From contig MU839108.1 in assembly GCA_030685235.1 (NCBI GenBank), positions 186,001 through 250,000 of the forward strand: a DNA stretch of 64,000 nt, written 5' to 3'. The first letter of the stretch is position 1; every line of letters starts with the position of its first letter. Positions 12,693 through 25,200 of the stretch are shown here, one piece after another. The position numbers and the translations under genes were made by a program. The DNA comes from Copromyces sp. CBS 386.78 (Eukaryota; Ascomycota; Sordariomycetes; Sordariales; Sordariaceae). The notes below the pieces were generated by a model. It ran no database searches. It saw only the letters and a program-made list of their open reading frames with translations, and was not told the DNA's origin.

Positions 12693-13741
12693 GATGGCGG
12701 ATCAATCAAAGGCAGGACGTCTTCGGTGTAGTTGACGTTGCCGTTGCCGCTCGGCGGCTTGGATGCGAATTGGAAGTTCCCGCTCAATGACAGTCCAGTC
12801 GAGCTTGTTCCCGGGAGATTGGTGCAGTACCTATGTATCAGGCTGTGTATGGTATGATACCGACAGTCGTCGTCAAATCGGTGACAGGTACGGTTCTCGA
12901 ATCCACTTGGGAGGATGGCTCGTAGACCTCAACTTGCTGTTGACCGTCGATTGTGAAACTATCACTGATGTCCAGTGGGTAGAGAACCTGGTCCGGGCAA
13001 GAACAGAATGGTGGACCTCAATGTCGATGATGATAGCGGAGTACTTCTATTCCTGATTATTGAAAATGGGAGCTGGAGATGGGAAAACCGGAACTGGAAA
13101 ACGGAAACTGGAACTTGGTGAGACTGGACACTGGAAAGCTCCCGCGCACGCGCTCTGATCCTTCCCTTTCAGTTGATGCTTGCCAGCGCTGCTGTGCCCG
13201 TTGTTCGTGGCCTCCGTTGGCTGTTGCATGCGTCATCAAGCAGCCAAGACAGCCCTGTTGATCTGATTGGCTGTCTCGGACTGGGGCAAAGAGCGGGAAG
13301 AGAGACACTGGTCGAGGCCGCGACGCCGATGCTGTTCCTGAGGATCGATCACGCGGCACAAGTCCACAGCTGTGAATCCACGCCAAGACTGGTCAACAGC
13401 TGGAAGGGGCAGGTGGTACCTAGGTGAAGGTATTGAAGCTCAGGGTTCGGGTTAGCATAGTCCTGCCTAACTAGAAATATGCTGCTTCAAAGCATACATC
13501 CATCCGCTATCATCGGCCATCGCTACTTGATCATTAATACTTCCTAGCGCATATTCGACAACCGCCAAAGCAGTACCAAATAGCCCAGACAATACACGCT
13601 CCAACTCGGCCCCTCCAAATATCGACCATCGACTGTTCCATACATAGAGGTACAGGGTATCCTTTGCACAAGCACATGTCCAAGAATGTCCCATCGACAG
13701 CGTATGTAAAGTCATTCTTTTTATCACCATAGCAAGCCCCA
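12693..13741. other. NPC1 upstream region and 3' flank of the CUE-SMR gene
   Basis: About 1 kb without a gene between two minus-strand genes. It should carry the NPC1 promoter and leader. A short imperfect GGAACTGG/GGAAACTGG repeat occurs at 13073-13135. I see no recognisable sterol-response element and no RNA gene. Confidence 0.5.
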
Positions 13742-15100
13742 TCAAACCCTCCCGGTAACGTAGAACTGGCCGGTCAACGTCTCGACTTTCCAACCATCGT
13801 TCTTCAAAGCGGCTCCCACAGCTTGTCGAAGGCGCGAGACGCCACCGGAACTATGTCGACCGACACCCGTAATTACCGTGAAGCCCTCCAGTTTGGCCTT
13901 GGAATGGCGGTGCTCGCCCAGATTGTTCCACCATCGCCAGACTCGGTCCTTGGCGATCCGAACCCCGTCAATGACCGTGACGCCGTGTAGATCGATGCTG
14001 CAGTACGTGCTCTTCTGGTCGACTAGCTGCTCGGATGCAAGCGATATCCTTTCTGCGGCGGCGCGGGCTTCGACCCGGGCGCGTTCGGTGTAAACGATGG
14101 CGCCTTGTCGCCCTAATGGCCCCTTTCGAGCCAAGGCCGAAGCTTGGGCGTAGAGATTGGAGACTCCGTACTCGCTGTCCGGGCTTGGTACCAGGCTGGG
14201 ACGCCTCACACCGACACTGGAGGTGGTAACCACCTGTGTACTCGACATGCCGCGCTGTGTTGATGTCGAGGGTCGAATGGGTCCCTTAGCCCCTTCCAAC
14301 TCCTCGTTGTCCACTGTCGGTGATACCACTGCGTAGTTCAGCGCAAGTTTCGCCTTTCCCTTGCTTCCTCGATCCTTGGACTTGTTCTTGCCTGTGCGGG
14401 TTGCAGTGCTGCCCTGTGGCTCGTAAAAGCCATCCAGTCCCTTGGGCAGCTGACCAGTCTCATGGAGGTGCTGCCGGGTCAAAAGATCGTCAAAGGCCGT
14501 GTCAAGGTCGCCTCCGCTCTGCTTAAGAACGAACTTGAGGGTGTGCTCCTTGAAGTTGGGAAACACCAGACGAAGTCGCTCGACCTTATCGAGCTCGTTC
14601 AGGTCTGATGCGTCGCAAAATTTGAGGTCCTCAGACGAGGAGGAGCCGCTGGAGAAGACCGAGTCGGATATCGTCGTGGCATTTTCCGTAACCCAAGAGT
14701 CGGACATGATGCTCTGATCGGGGTCGTCGCCGTTTACCCCCTCAGAAGACATGCCCAGTCCAGAGGGGTCAAACGAAGTCGAAGCCTCACATGAAGCAGT
14801 CTGCGCCAGCATTTTGAGGATGTCTCTGATGCCGTCATAGTCCGTTTGAATGTTTCGCTCCAAAGTGATAGCGAGAATGAGGGACTGATCCAGATCTCGA
14901 AACTCCTCCTGCAGTTGGATAATGCACGGTTAAATAGATGACCTCGAGAACGAGATGTGTTGTGGGCTCCAATGCCAGTTTGAACCTACAAATAATTGTT
15001 CTTGAAGGACAGCCGGGTCAACAGACTCGGTCTGAACCTTTGCCTCCTGTGAGGTCGAGCCTGATGGCTTCACATGGCTTTTCTTTTTCCTTCCCCCCAT
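13742..15100 (-). CDS. CUE and SMR domain protein, Cue2-like no-go decay nuclease candidate
   Basis: Two exons, 15100-14990 and 14908-13742, over an 81-nt phase-0 intron (donor GTAGGT, acceptor CTGCAG) give 425 residues. ATG at 15100 is the first in frame after an upstream TAA; the extra open codons above it contain no ATG. The N-terminus is short and basic. A CUE-type helical ubiquitin-binding segment lies near 138-182 (LRLVFPNFKEHTLKFVLKQ), and a less clear one may lie just after the splice junction. The C-terminal ~87 residues are an SMR domain with IDLHGVTVIDG and the TGVGRHSSGG loop. Yeast Cue2 combines the same domains and cleaves mRNA in collided ribosomes; the DLH residues needed for that are present. 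Assignment as the orthologue is inference from domain order. Confidence 0.88.
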
Positions 15101-16621
15101 CCCAGGTGGAAGGCTATAGTTGTCGCTTAAAGGATGCACGTAGTAGAATACCGCTGGTTACGCTCTGTGGCATTAACATGAGGTGAATAAGGAAGGCGAG
15201 ACGGCTGGAATTCGCTATTCATCGTATGTAGATCCGACGTCGAAGAGTGACTGGCTGTGTTGACAGGAGATGCCCAAATTCAACCCGAGGATGAGCCAAC
15301 GTCAAAATTGACCAAAGGAAAGCGTTTGCTTTTCTTCCTGCGCTTTCCCGACTTGGAGTTTCGCGCCTGAATCAGTGGGGGCGGGGAGCTAGGGTGACCA
15401 ACTGAAGCAACCCGGCCCCGATAAAGCCAGGGGAAATGCCGGCGCAATGAGCAACCAACCCCGATTGCAGGTGAAGGGGCATCAGGGCCTCTGTTGACGT
15501 CCTGTTAGTTTAGGGCGGAGGTGCACACCGTCATTCTATCTCGCGCTAACAGCGACGAGGAGGCCCCGCGTTGTGACTGCTGCGGGGTCATTTTCCGCTT
15601 TCCGTCTTGTGATGCTGAACAGCTGAAACATTGGGCCCTCTCGCAGAACTCTCACGTCGCCACCATTGATGCAGCATTGATTCGATTCATGCTGTTCGGC
15701 TTGGGACAAAAGAATCGACATTTGCGCAGTGTCGCATGCTACGGGCCGGAACAAGTATTGCTGGATTCGAGGGGTCATGGTTCATCCCATTCGTTGGGCA
15801 AGCGAACGAGACGGTTAACTTCCCAAGCTGACATCAACAACAATCGGTCTCTTGATGGCCCAACCACCGGCCGACCAATCTTGTCCATGGGCCGATCTAG
15901 CAAGGACCTGAAGAGGGCTGTACCGTTGCTCTACCTATCAGAAACAACCCTTGGGTTATGTCCTGTGCATCATCGATGTCGAGTTATGGACGACAGTTTA
16001 CGAGATCCTCAGGGTCGTTGACAGCGACATGCGCCTCGAATGGAATCTGAGCAATAAGCCATGGATGGGCGGGTCGGCTCGCTTTGATGATGAGTGCATG
16101 CATCACAGCTCAGCTGCCATCTGTCGTTGGAAAGGCAAGGCAAGGCAACAGATGCATATAACCACCGGATGGCACGATCAAAGGTGTCGTTCGGACGTCT
16201 CGGAAGCCCAAGAGTTGGGAACAAGAAGGCCGGCAAGAAGTCCTGAAGGGGACAAACACCCCCCACTAGCTTAATCCGACTTTTGACCGCTCCTGGTCGT
16301 CATTCCACTGCACCCATCCTCCTAAAAAGGCCATCGCCATTTGTTAGCAACATCGCTTGCTTTGCGGGTGGTGATGGCGGCACCAATATGATGACAGCCC
16401 CAAGACATGTCGGATGCTTGAGTCAGTCAACATGGGATGGGGATCCTCGAAATGCCTAATCGAAAGGTGGCGGATGGCAGATGTCAGTTGGCCATGGAAG
16501 CCTCGGGATGAAACATGCAGGGACGGTGAAAGATCAGGAGGTTACCGGGAGAGACGAACACCTGACTAACAAACTTGAAAACCTAGAGAATCAAGATGTG
16601 GGATTGATAACGGTCCTTCTT

Positions 16622-16628
16622 TATATAA
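16622..16628 (+). promoter_or_regulatory. TATA box, probable amidase promoter
   Basis: TATATAA in otherwise mixed sequence, followed downstream by a C/T- and CA-rich stretch typical of ascomycete leaders. The amidase ATG is about 480 bases downstream, so the leader would be long. Confidence 0.4.
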
Positions 16629-16715
16629 GAACGAACTGGAACGCATCATTCGGCATTCCGTACCAAGGTACTTACTCCCTCTTCGAGTTGCATTTGTTCA
16701 CATGCACATTCTCTG

Positions 16716-16731
16716 CACACACACACACACA
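16716..16731 (+). repeat. (CA)8 microsatellite
   Basis: Eight perfect CA units in the presumed amidase leader, about 90 bases past the TATA box. Confidence 0.9.
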
Positions 16732-17104
16732 AGTTCACAGCGTCACGCTTTGTCTCTTTTCAAACACCAACCGCGACTCGTTCTCTACGTGTCCCTCGTT
16801 CTTTCTCTCCTGGTCCCAGTCACCAGTCACCACGCCGCTCGCTATCAGCACCAAACCGAAAGAACCGAAAAGAACACCATCGTTTTTACCCAAACGTTCA
16901 CTTTTCATCAACTTTGAAAAAGACACGGAACGGGCCTTATCGTATCGGCACCAACCAACACACATGCACGTCAGCACGTAAACAAGACATAACTTTGTGC
17001 ATACGCTACGCATTCTCTGCAGTATTATCTCGCCTTGCAGCGTCAAGCACTCACGACTTGAACTTTTCACCAATTTGCATGGTCCTTGCATTATCTCACA
17101 AAAC

Positions 17105-19102
17105 ATGGGTTCGGTTTCACAGTCCAAAAGACTGTTGAACTATCCAGACCCCTTGAGAGGGTAAGCTCAGCTCTCAATACTACGGCCGTCGCTTCGAGCG
17201 TCGCAGAAAAGCGACCAGATGTGCTAACTGACGTTGAATAGCCCGGATGTTCCGTATGTTGTGGAGAGAAAGTCCAATCCGCCCATTCGCGGCTGGTTCA
17301 TTTGCGCCGCTGCCTTAATGTGAGTTTTCCAAGGGAGAATCGCTTCAAATGATGAGCTAACACCGGTCACCAGTCTGGAATATCTTCGCTTTGTCAGGGA
17401 GATAATATGGCACAACGCCGGCTTTGGCGACCTACGTAAGATTCGTCCTTATATTGAGGATTATGAGCCATGGTTTGAGCCTCAAATCGTACCCTATCCG
17501 GACCCAGAGACTACCGACGAAGCCAAGGACGATATTCAGGATGACGAAATCCCGGAAACCGAGGCCGCCAAGCGAGACGACATCCAGCACAAGTATCCTC
17601 AGGCCAAGTACTACTCAGTGGAGGATTACCGGACACTCTACCTCTCGGGCGCACTCACTCCCTTGGATGTTGCCCAGGCTCTGCTGCCCCTGATCCGTCG
17701 CGATGTCGAGAACCCTACCGAGTACTCTTCAGCATGGTTCGACAGCAAGGTTGAGAAAATTCTAGCAGCGGCAAGGGCTTCAACGCAGCGGTACAAGGAG
17801 GGTCGCTCTCTCGGCCCTCTAGATGGCGTTCCCGCCGGAATCAAGGACGAGTACGACATGGACGGCTACGAAACCAACCTGGGTTCGAAAAACATCTACA
17901 CAGGAACCATTCACGAGGATGATTCCATTACCACCTGGTGTGTGCGCAAGCTGCAAGAATCCGGTGCCATCATCCTCGGCAAGCTCTCCATGCACGAGTT
18001 CGGTCTCGACACGACGGGCAACAACCCGATCCACGGCACTCCCAGGAACCCTCACAACCCCAATTACTACACAGGCGGCAGCTCTTCGGGCACCGGCTAC
18101 GCTGTCAGCGCCGGTCTCATCCCCATTGGTCTCGGCAGCGATGGCGGCGGCAGTATCCGCATTCCCTCCAGTCTCTGCGGCGTCTTTGGTCTCAAGCCCA
18201 CTCACGGCCGTCTCTCTTTCAAGCCTGGCCAAAACCACTGCCTGACCTGCGCCTGTCTCGGTCCCATCGCCGCGGACATCAAGTCCCTCGCCACCGTCTT
18301 CCAAGTCATCTGCAAGCCTCACCCATCCTCTCCTTTCCCACCTTTGAAGCGCCTCAGCTTGACCACCCCTCCCAATGGCGGTAATCCCAAGGTTCTCGGA
18401 ATCCCCTCGGCCTGGTTCGCCCGCGCCACGCCCGCCATCCAAACCCTCTGCAATACTATGATTAGGCGTCTGTGTTCCGACCACGGTTACACAGCCGTGG
18501 AAATCGACATCCCCTTCCTTCCCGAAGGCCAAATTGCGCACGCCATCACCGTCCTCACCGACGCCGCCACCCTCCTCCCGGAAACCAGCAACCTGACCTA
18601 CGGCAATCGCATCCTCATCGCCCTTGGCACCGTCACTCCGGCCTCGGATTACATGCTAGCCATGAAGCTGCGCCGCGTGCTGATGCAGCACCTCTCGTGG
18701 CTCTGGCAGCAGTATCCGGGCATGCTGATCGTCACTCCCACCACCAGTTGCGAGGGCCTGCCAATCAAGACCAAGAGCGAGCTGAAGTGGGGTGTGAATG
18801 ATGGAGATAGAACGCTGCAGAGCATGGAGTATGTTTGGTTGGCGAATTTCTGTGGGTTGCCGAGCATTTCGGTGCCCGCTGGGTTTGTCGGCCCGGAGTC
18901 GGGGTTGGTGAATGATATGGATGTTCAGGGACGCGGAGAGGTTCCGGTAGGATTGATGGCTATGGGCGAGTGGTGTGCCGAGGAGCAGCTGTTGCAGTTT
19001 GGAGCGGTTTGTGAGGAGGCGGGCGCTGATAGGAGGAGGAGGCCGCCGATTTGGGTAGATGTGGTGAAGAAGGCCAAGGAGGACGTTGCGCAGAGGGGTT
19101 AG
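17105..19102 (+). CDS. Amidase signature family hydrolase
   Basis: Three exons, 17105-17160, 17242-17319 and 17374-19102, give 620 residues. Both introns (81 and 54 nt) show GCTAAC branch sites. An N-terminal extension of about 120 residues includes a hydrophobic stretch near 33-52 (GWFICAAALILEYLRF) that may anchor the protein. The amidase core carries the Ser-cisSer-Lys triad: Lys202 (AGIKDEYD), Ser281 in GGSSSG and nucleophile Ser305 in SDGGGSIR. The 24-residue spacing between the serines equals that of FAAH (S217 to S241). Members hydrolyse amides, or act in transamidation when paired with GatB; no partner is nearby and the long N-terminus argues against a GatA role. The substrate is unknown. 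Internal ATG 17618 is in frame but would remove exons 1 and 2 and is not preferred. Confidence 0.93.
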
Positions 19103-21091
19103 AGGAAGGAGTAAGTATTGTGGTGGGTTGAGGTTGGAGGTGATATCCGTTTTGATGAGCAGAAGTGTGGACAGAGGGTGGGAGAGTGTTGGTGGTATGT
19201 CCCGTCGTGTAGTATCACCTAAATTCACAAACAGCGTTGTGGAATAGCAAGTTCAGCAACACGTCAATGTCTCGCATTATTGGATAGTGCGGTTTCATAA
19301 CTTGTTCACAAAGGCACTTGGACTTATGGAGTCTCGGAATCTCAAACTCGGTCGATAGAGATTACACGCGAGGTGCATTCAACTTCCTATTACTTGGCCA
19401 CCCTGTTACTTGCAGCTTCAGTCCTCTGGTAACAGATTCGGGCAAACATCCCGTCGGTAGGCAAGAGGAGGAAAGAGTTCTCGAACATGGAGCCACAAAT
19501 TAGGAAGGCATGATCAAAACCGTCAAATCTTTCGGATGAACCTTCCTCGTTAACTACACCTTCCCTGCTCGGTCGTACCCAGTTTGTTCTTGCCCCACAT
19601 CGGATCAAATCAGCAAAGTTTCCCACATTCCTCTCCCGGACTCTGTCTTACCTTAGTTGCTAACGCTCGTTCGTGCCGTCGTGTTTCTATCTTCGAGAAG
19701 CTTACCTACAATTATCATCGTCACACCAATTTGTCTCAGCTGTTCGTTTTGCAGCACACATACAGCAAACAGCAAAGTGGTACGGGTCGTATCTGTCTAG
19801 TTCCTGTCGTCACACCTCGGGCAATTCTTGAGCTGTGTAACACAAAGAGTAGAACCGGGAGTTCTAGTAAAGTAAGTTTAAATCCAACTGTTCTCCATCG
19901 TCAACAGTGCCCCCCAGGCAGCGAGAAGTGGGAATAGAGAGGGTAGTATAAAATACATGGCAAGCTTCTCCTGGAAATAGCAAGTAAACACGCTAAAACC
20001 CACCACTGGGGAAGATCATCTACATACGCCTTGGCAACAGGTGGCTTGTTGTATGGTGGACGGCGCTTGTATTGAGGCGAAGCGCGGCAAAGGATTCGTC
20101 CCTGGCCCGCTCCAAATGCTCACCTGCAAGCAGTCCATCAACCAGCACGCTAGGCACTGCCCAACAAGATTGTGTCAGATTCTGACCACTGCGCCAAACA
20201 CCCAAAAATTGGAGCTCCATCGAGGTGATGGATTAGTGCCAGATCTGTACCCCCTATTCTGACAGATTGAAGATCAGGCTGTGGACGATGGAAGGCAATC
20301 CTTATGCGCTTGTGCCCTATGAGCGGGTCGCCAGCACGATGAAACCGAACGAGATGCAATTGAGATTTGTTGTGGTATAGTTCTAGGTCACCCAGCTTGT
20401 CTTACCGCGAGGAGAGCTCGGAAGTCGGAATACGGAATCCTGGCAAAGTGAGCTGTAGTAAACGCCATTTGATGCTTACAGATCCTCATAAGGAATTCTC
20501 GAGTGTTAGAAGAAGAACTGGTCCACAAGGCGAGATTGCCTCACTCTTAAACGGCTCCTATTCAAATCCATTTACTTATCATGCCCGGTTTCACATCACA
20601 CCTACCTTACCCGACTCCCGATCCATGCCAGATGAATCCATCCCTACCTACGAGTGTAATAACTCCGGTCCCAGCGAGCAATCTCACCGTCCCATTGGGC
20701 CAAGCCAAGACCAAGACCCTATCATCCGGGGTAACGTGTCTACCTAAAACTCATTCTATGGAGGATCACAAACCTGAACAAGAGGCTGTACTTATGGCGA
20801 GTGCAACCTCACCCTATCACCATGTTTATTTCACGTTAAGCTCACTGCTGACATCTCCACGGGTGCCACAACGCAACGCCGCAGCAAAGCAAAGCCCGTG
20901 GATTCTATTCCTAGTCACCAACCTGTTACTAGGCGAGAAGGAGATTAGATACATTCTCATTTCCCTTTTTTGCGGGTTTATGACACCGCCATGTACCTAC
21001 GCGAAACCGCCGCCGGGAAAAGTGGGCAAACATCACGGTTCGTTGGCCCGTTACGAGATATTGCGGACGGCCGAGGGTCTGCCCCAACCCA
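19103..21091. other. 2 kb without a convincing gene
   Basis: Amidase 3' flank and metalloprotease promoter region. Only short frames without motifs; the longest have AT-rich third positions and no splice partners that I could find. Confidence 0.5.
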
Positions 21092-21098
21092 TATAAAA
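21092..21098 (+). promoter_or_regulatory. TATA box of the metalloprotease gene
   Basis: TATAAAA 129 bases before the start codon, followed by C/T-rich sequence. A start of transcription near 21120-21130 would be expected. Confidence 0.55.
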
Positions 21099-21130
21099 CG
21101 GGGCATATCCTTCCTACGATCGTGGTCACA

Positions 21131-21196
21131 ATGGAGGTCTCTTGTGTCTTCAGCCAACTCCTCATCTTTTTTTCATTGCTTTTCTGTGTTTCCTGA
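21131..21196 (+). other. Short upstream ORF before the metalloprotease
   Basis: ATG at 21131 opens 21 codons (MEVSCVFSQLL...) and ends with TGA at 21194-21196, 24 bases before the main ATG. It is in the mRNA only if transcription starts upstream of 21131, which the TATA position makes borderline. Confidence 0.35.
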
Positions 21197-21220
21197 TTTC
21201 CTATCTCAGTTCAAGACACC

Positions 21221-22240
21221 ATGATCTTCAGCAAGGTAGCTCTGGCCGCGGCGGCCATGATGGCTTCTTCTACAGGTGTGCTCGCCAAGGGAACTCAACC
21301 GGGCAGCAGCAACAGATGCGGAACACCACACATGACACCCGAGCAAGTGCACAACTACAACATGCTCGCCTCTCAGTCGATGAACAAGCTCAATGCCATA
21401 AAGGTAAATGCCCAAAAGACGGGAGGCAGTTCTACCCAAAAGGTGGAAAACGAGGATTTGAAGGAGAAGGAAATCAAAGTCTACGTCCATGTCTTGGCGA
21501 ACGGTACCAAGGTGGAAGATGGGTATCTCGAGGTTAGTTTTCCTCCATCCTACTTCCATTGCCCCTCCCTTTTATATGCTAAGGTAACCATCAATAAACC
21601 AAAAAAGGAATCCCAAATCCACGAACAAATCTCGGTCCTCAACGCCGACTTCAGCTCCGCCAAGCTCTCCTTCCGCCTCCAAAACATTTCCTACACCGTC
21701 AACAAGACCTGGGCCGCCGGCGAGGACGAATACGGCTTCAAATCCGCCCTCCGCAAGGGTGAATACACCGACCTCAACCTCTACTTCCCCATCTCCCTCC
21801 CCGATTCCCTTCTCGGATACGCCTACTTCCCCGTCTTCTTGTCTCAATCCGGCCAAGATCCCACCAACGACATGTTCACCCTCGACGGCGTGGTGATTCG
21901 GTCTGACACTTTGCCCTTTGGCACTTTTGCGCCCTTCAACCTGGGCAGGACGGCGACGCACGAGGTGGGCCATTGGTTCGGTCTTGACCATACTTTTGGG
22001 AGTGGCGGTTGTGAGGGGAAGGGGGACATGATTTCTGATACTCCCGTGGAGGCGTCGCCGGCCTATGGATGCCAGGATCGGAGGGATTCGTGCCCGAACC
22101 AGGAAGGGCTGGATCCGGTGCATAACTTTATGGATTATTCGGATGATGACTGCTTGACGGAGTTTAGCCCGCTGCAGAAGGCTTATATGCATAATGCGTA
22201 TGAGACGTATCGGCAAAATGTCTATGGGGTCAAGAAGTGA
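21221..22240 (+). CDS. Secreted M43-type (MEP1-like) zinc metalloprotease
   Basis: Exons 21221-21532 and 21608-22240 give 314 residues. Residues 1-22 form a signal peptide (hydrophobic core with ALAAAAMMA, cleavage after VLA). The catalytic zinc site is HEVGHWFGLDH (His222 to His232), and the Met-turn is NFMDYS (Met279). Paired cysteines in the C-terminal third (GGCEGKGDM, YGCQDRRDSC, DDDC) match secreted fungal pappalysin-like proteases of about 280-310 residues. The role is extracellular protein breakdown. The intron (75 nt, donor GTTAGT, acceptor AAAAAAG) is a multiple of three and has no stop, so a retained intron would add 25 residues. Splicing restores the expected continuity from VEDGYLE into SQIHEQISVLNADF, which is why I prefer it. 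Two N-glycosylation sequons (NIS, NKT) are visible. Confidence 0.93.
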   Translation: MIFSKVALAAAAMMASSTGVLAKGTQPGSSNRCGTPHMTPEQVHNYNMLASQSMNKLNAIKVNAQKTGGSSTQKVENEDLKEKEIKVYVHVLANGTKVEDGYLEVSFPPSYFHCPSLLYAKVTINKPKKESQIHEQISVLNADFSSAKLSFRLQNISYTVNKTWAAGEDEYGFKSALRKGEYTDLNLYFPISLPDSLLGYAYFPVFLSQSGQDPTNDMFTLDGVVIRSDTLPFGTFAPFNLGRTATHEVGHWFGLDHTFGSGGCEGKGDMISDTPVEASPAYGCQDRRDSCPNQEGLDPVHNFMDYSDDDCLTEFSPLQKAYMHNAYETYRQNVYGVKK

Positions 22241-25200
22241 GGGAGTTGGGAGTTTTGGAGCTTCACTTGAAGATGGGAGTGAGATGATGACTGGTATGTG
22301 AATTAGGAGTTGGATGTGTATACCTACTGGGCTATACCTCTGAATACCTACATACATAATGGGATATGTATAGCGAGGGAGTTTGCTAGTTATCTTGGTC
22401 AGAAGGTTAGACTACCTATCTATCTGCCATCGCAGTAGAAAAAGGAATACCACTTTTTTTGTTTTGCTCATGGCGAGAAACTGATATTTCCCTTGAAAGC
22501 ATTTCCTGGATTTCAAAATTAGAGCCTGTCTCAAGCAACGTCTGCCCGTATGAACTTGAACAGTCGACAACCATTGCCTGCCTTTCAGGTTTCGAGTGAT
22601 GTTTTTCCACAAAGACCAGCCGACATGTACAAGACCCCGTATGATCAAACTGGCTTCGTCTCACCAAATAAAACTCCGTTGACATACCTAGAGATGCCCT
22701 AATGTACCACTAGTCAACCTTTCAAGAGATTTGTCTTCCAGACCCCTGAGTTAGAGGTGGCGGTTGATATGAGGTTCAACCTGTGCACTTGAACACCTTG
22801 GGGATACTCTGGGGGGTCATTGCGTGGACCGCAAAGTGGTTTAAATACCTAAACTTCGAATATACACCTCTCCGTTATCGTCTTGATGGCCCTCGATCAG
22901 GACAACAGATGGTGATGATGCTTCGGGATTCACTTCACGACACCGGTAACCCTAACCCCCAGGCGATGGAGCTTCCCCCCGACTACATCATATGAACGAC
23001 ATTGCAGCCGCAATTGTCGGGGCTCAATAACCTGGTGCTCAATCATGCGTGATGCGAAAGCGGATGCCGGTTACGGTTTGTTTGTTGACATTGGCCTCTC
23101 TGCTCTTTAAGCCCGACATGTTCGCATATCGTATCCGAAATGTTGGCGGGGGCAGCCGGCACTCGAACCCGGCCGGAGCGTCGGGGCTACACGGACTCAG
23201 AAGCTGGGATGAGGCGTCCGAGCATTTCATTCATGATCCCCGACCCCCGTCCCGGCAGTCCAAATTCCGGATGAACCGGTGCCACCCGTCAGTCTTGTGC
23301 TTCTCAATGATCTCCGCGACTCCGCCAGCTCCGAACGTGCTAGCGTTTAGGACCAGTGGTCATCGGTGCAAAACCTCGACGGTCGGTGCCGACAGGCAAG
23401 ACAGGTTACACCCGAGAGCCTGGTATAACTCCCGAAAACTCGTCATGGCTTCAACATGGCATGGTGTGCCCCGATGGCGCCCAGGGTTTAAAATGGATAA
23501 AAGGGCATGGGACTTCCCGGGGTCATGGTGTTGCAACAGGGGAAGAAAACAAGGCCGTTGTCACCGAGCTTGTTATGACTTATGAGTGTACATACGTACA
23601 AGTTCATTGTGATTGATGCCTGCTTGTGACACTCATCTTCTTCCTCGATCTTATACCTGCTTTGTTGGTTGAGGCTGGACAGCAAGCCAACTCGAATTAT
23701 AAGACTCCACGTTGCCAGACACTCAGACTCGAGAGTGTTATTGAGCATGAAGTTACAGTCTCCACGAGGTGGCTCTCTTGATGGAGATGCCGGTATCACA
23801 TCATCTCGGTAGAGGATTATAATAGCATCGGGCTGGAACAAGGGGGGGGTGATGGCGCCCTCTTCTACGCCCGAGGCAACAGAGACAGACAAGAGCCCGA
23901 ACAGTGAAGTGATATGATGTGATATGATTGAATCGGCGCTACTCGAGGAACTGCTTTAGCTTGTTTGATTGTCGAGATGGGGTGGATGTTGAGGCGGCGC
24001 AGTGTAATTCTAGAACCAGGGAGACAGGCTCTTTTGAGAGTTCATGGCCAACCGCTCGACTTGATGCTCTGCGGGCACTGCGGCCGCCAATCTGCCGTAT
24101 TATAGCGTGGATGATCGGGTCCTGCTTGGTTCCCGTCCCCATCAACTACCTGTAACAGCGGCCCCATGACAGGCTGACAGAAGAACCTCAGGCGGGTCCT
24201 AGTCGCGACCCGAGGATAGGCGTCATCAGGATGTTTAGAGGACAGGGAGAATGGATTATTATCGGTCTTTGGTGTTGTGTCTGACTCTGACCTTGGACAG
24301 GTGGTGAAGTCTGTTCCAGGCCGAACTGGGCCGCCCAAGCCGACTGTTCACGGCCGGCGGTTCAGTGCACTCACTCCCTGGCCGCCACGTGACAAAGGGG
24401 GCGAACCCGACAACTTGGGGGGCTCGGGTCCGCGGGTCAGGGACAGAAGTTGCCGTCAACCCAGTTAAAGGTGTGCGCTACTGCAGAGCGAGAACCAAGC
24501 AGAATCGTCGTAGAATGCGCCCGATCTCGAACCGCGCCGAGAAAACGCCCTGAAAGAGGGCAAGAGCAAACGAGTGGAGAGTAAAGGCAGCACAGGCCAC
24601 AGAGAGCGTCTTCCCCTGTGACGACGGGTCTGGCGGGTGCCCCTGTGCCCCTGTCCAGGTCACGGTATGCCTGGACCCCATCTTCCCCCCGCCCCTGGCA
24701 TCGCTCAATTTGTGACCGGGAATTTACCGATTCCACGCGCGGCGCAAAAGTGCCCTGGAAGTGTCACTGCGGGAGACACCTGAACAAGACGGAACTGGAA
24801 GAGGACGAGGAAGGAATCAACGCATCCCGTTTCGGCAACTGTGCTCCATTCAGTTCGGTAATTCATTCGCTCGACATCATCCAACTTTATGCCCTTTTGT
24901 CACGTTTTCTTTCTTTGAGCCTTGGCCTTAATCCGACTAGACCAGGTTGCCATTCGGGTTCTACACTAACGGGACCACTCCGGACGCCAAAAGTAACAAG
25001 ACAGGCCAGACAAGGACCACTCCCCAAGCCAAGAACCACCACCTCGACGGCCAATAATCCCCAACGCGACCACCCAATCTGCGCTCGGCCCACGCCTTCT
25101 TTTCTTTTCCAACCGTCCTCTAGATACAAGACTTTCTTCCCGCTTTGCAATCTTCAATCTTGCTAGGGGCCCTTTTTCGCTTTCTGTCTCTCCAGCCCAA

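Larger units (their letters stand above)
15101..17104. other. Divergent 2-kb region between CUE-SMR gene and amidase gene
   Basis: It holds both promoters and a long amidase leader. Open frames at 15521-16021 and 16481-16981 lack ATG starts or motifs and were rejected. There is an AAGGC triplet repeat near 16131-16147, a TATA box and a (CA)8 tract, listed separately. Confidence 0.5.

Noticed and set aside
15521..16021. 166-codon frame upstream of the amidase
   Set aside because: Starts at GTG, no motif, lies in a promoter region.
16481..16981. 166-codon frame overlapping the amidase TATA box and CA repeat
   Set aside because: Spans promoter elements and a microsatellite; composition is not protein-like.
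23140..23190. GGTTCGAGTGCC on the minus strand, like a tRNA T-loop
   Set aside because: No matching acceptor stem, D-arm or anticodon arm could be found upstream.
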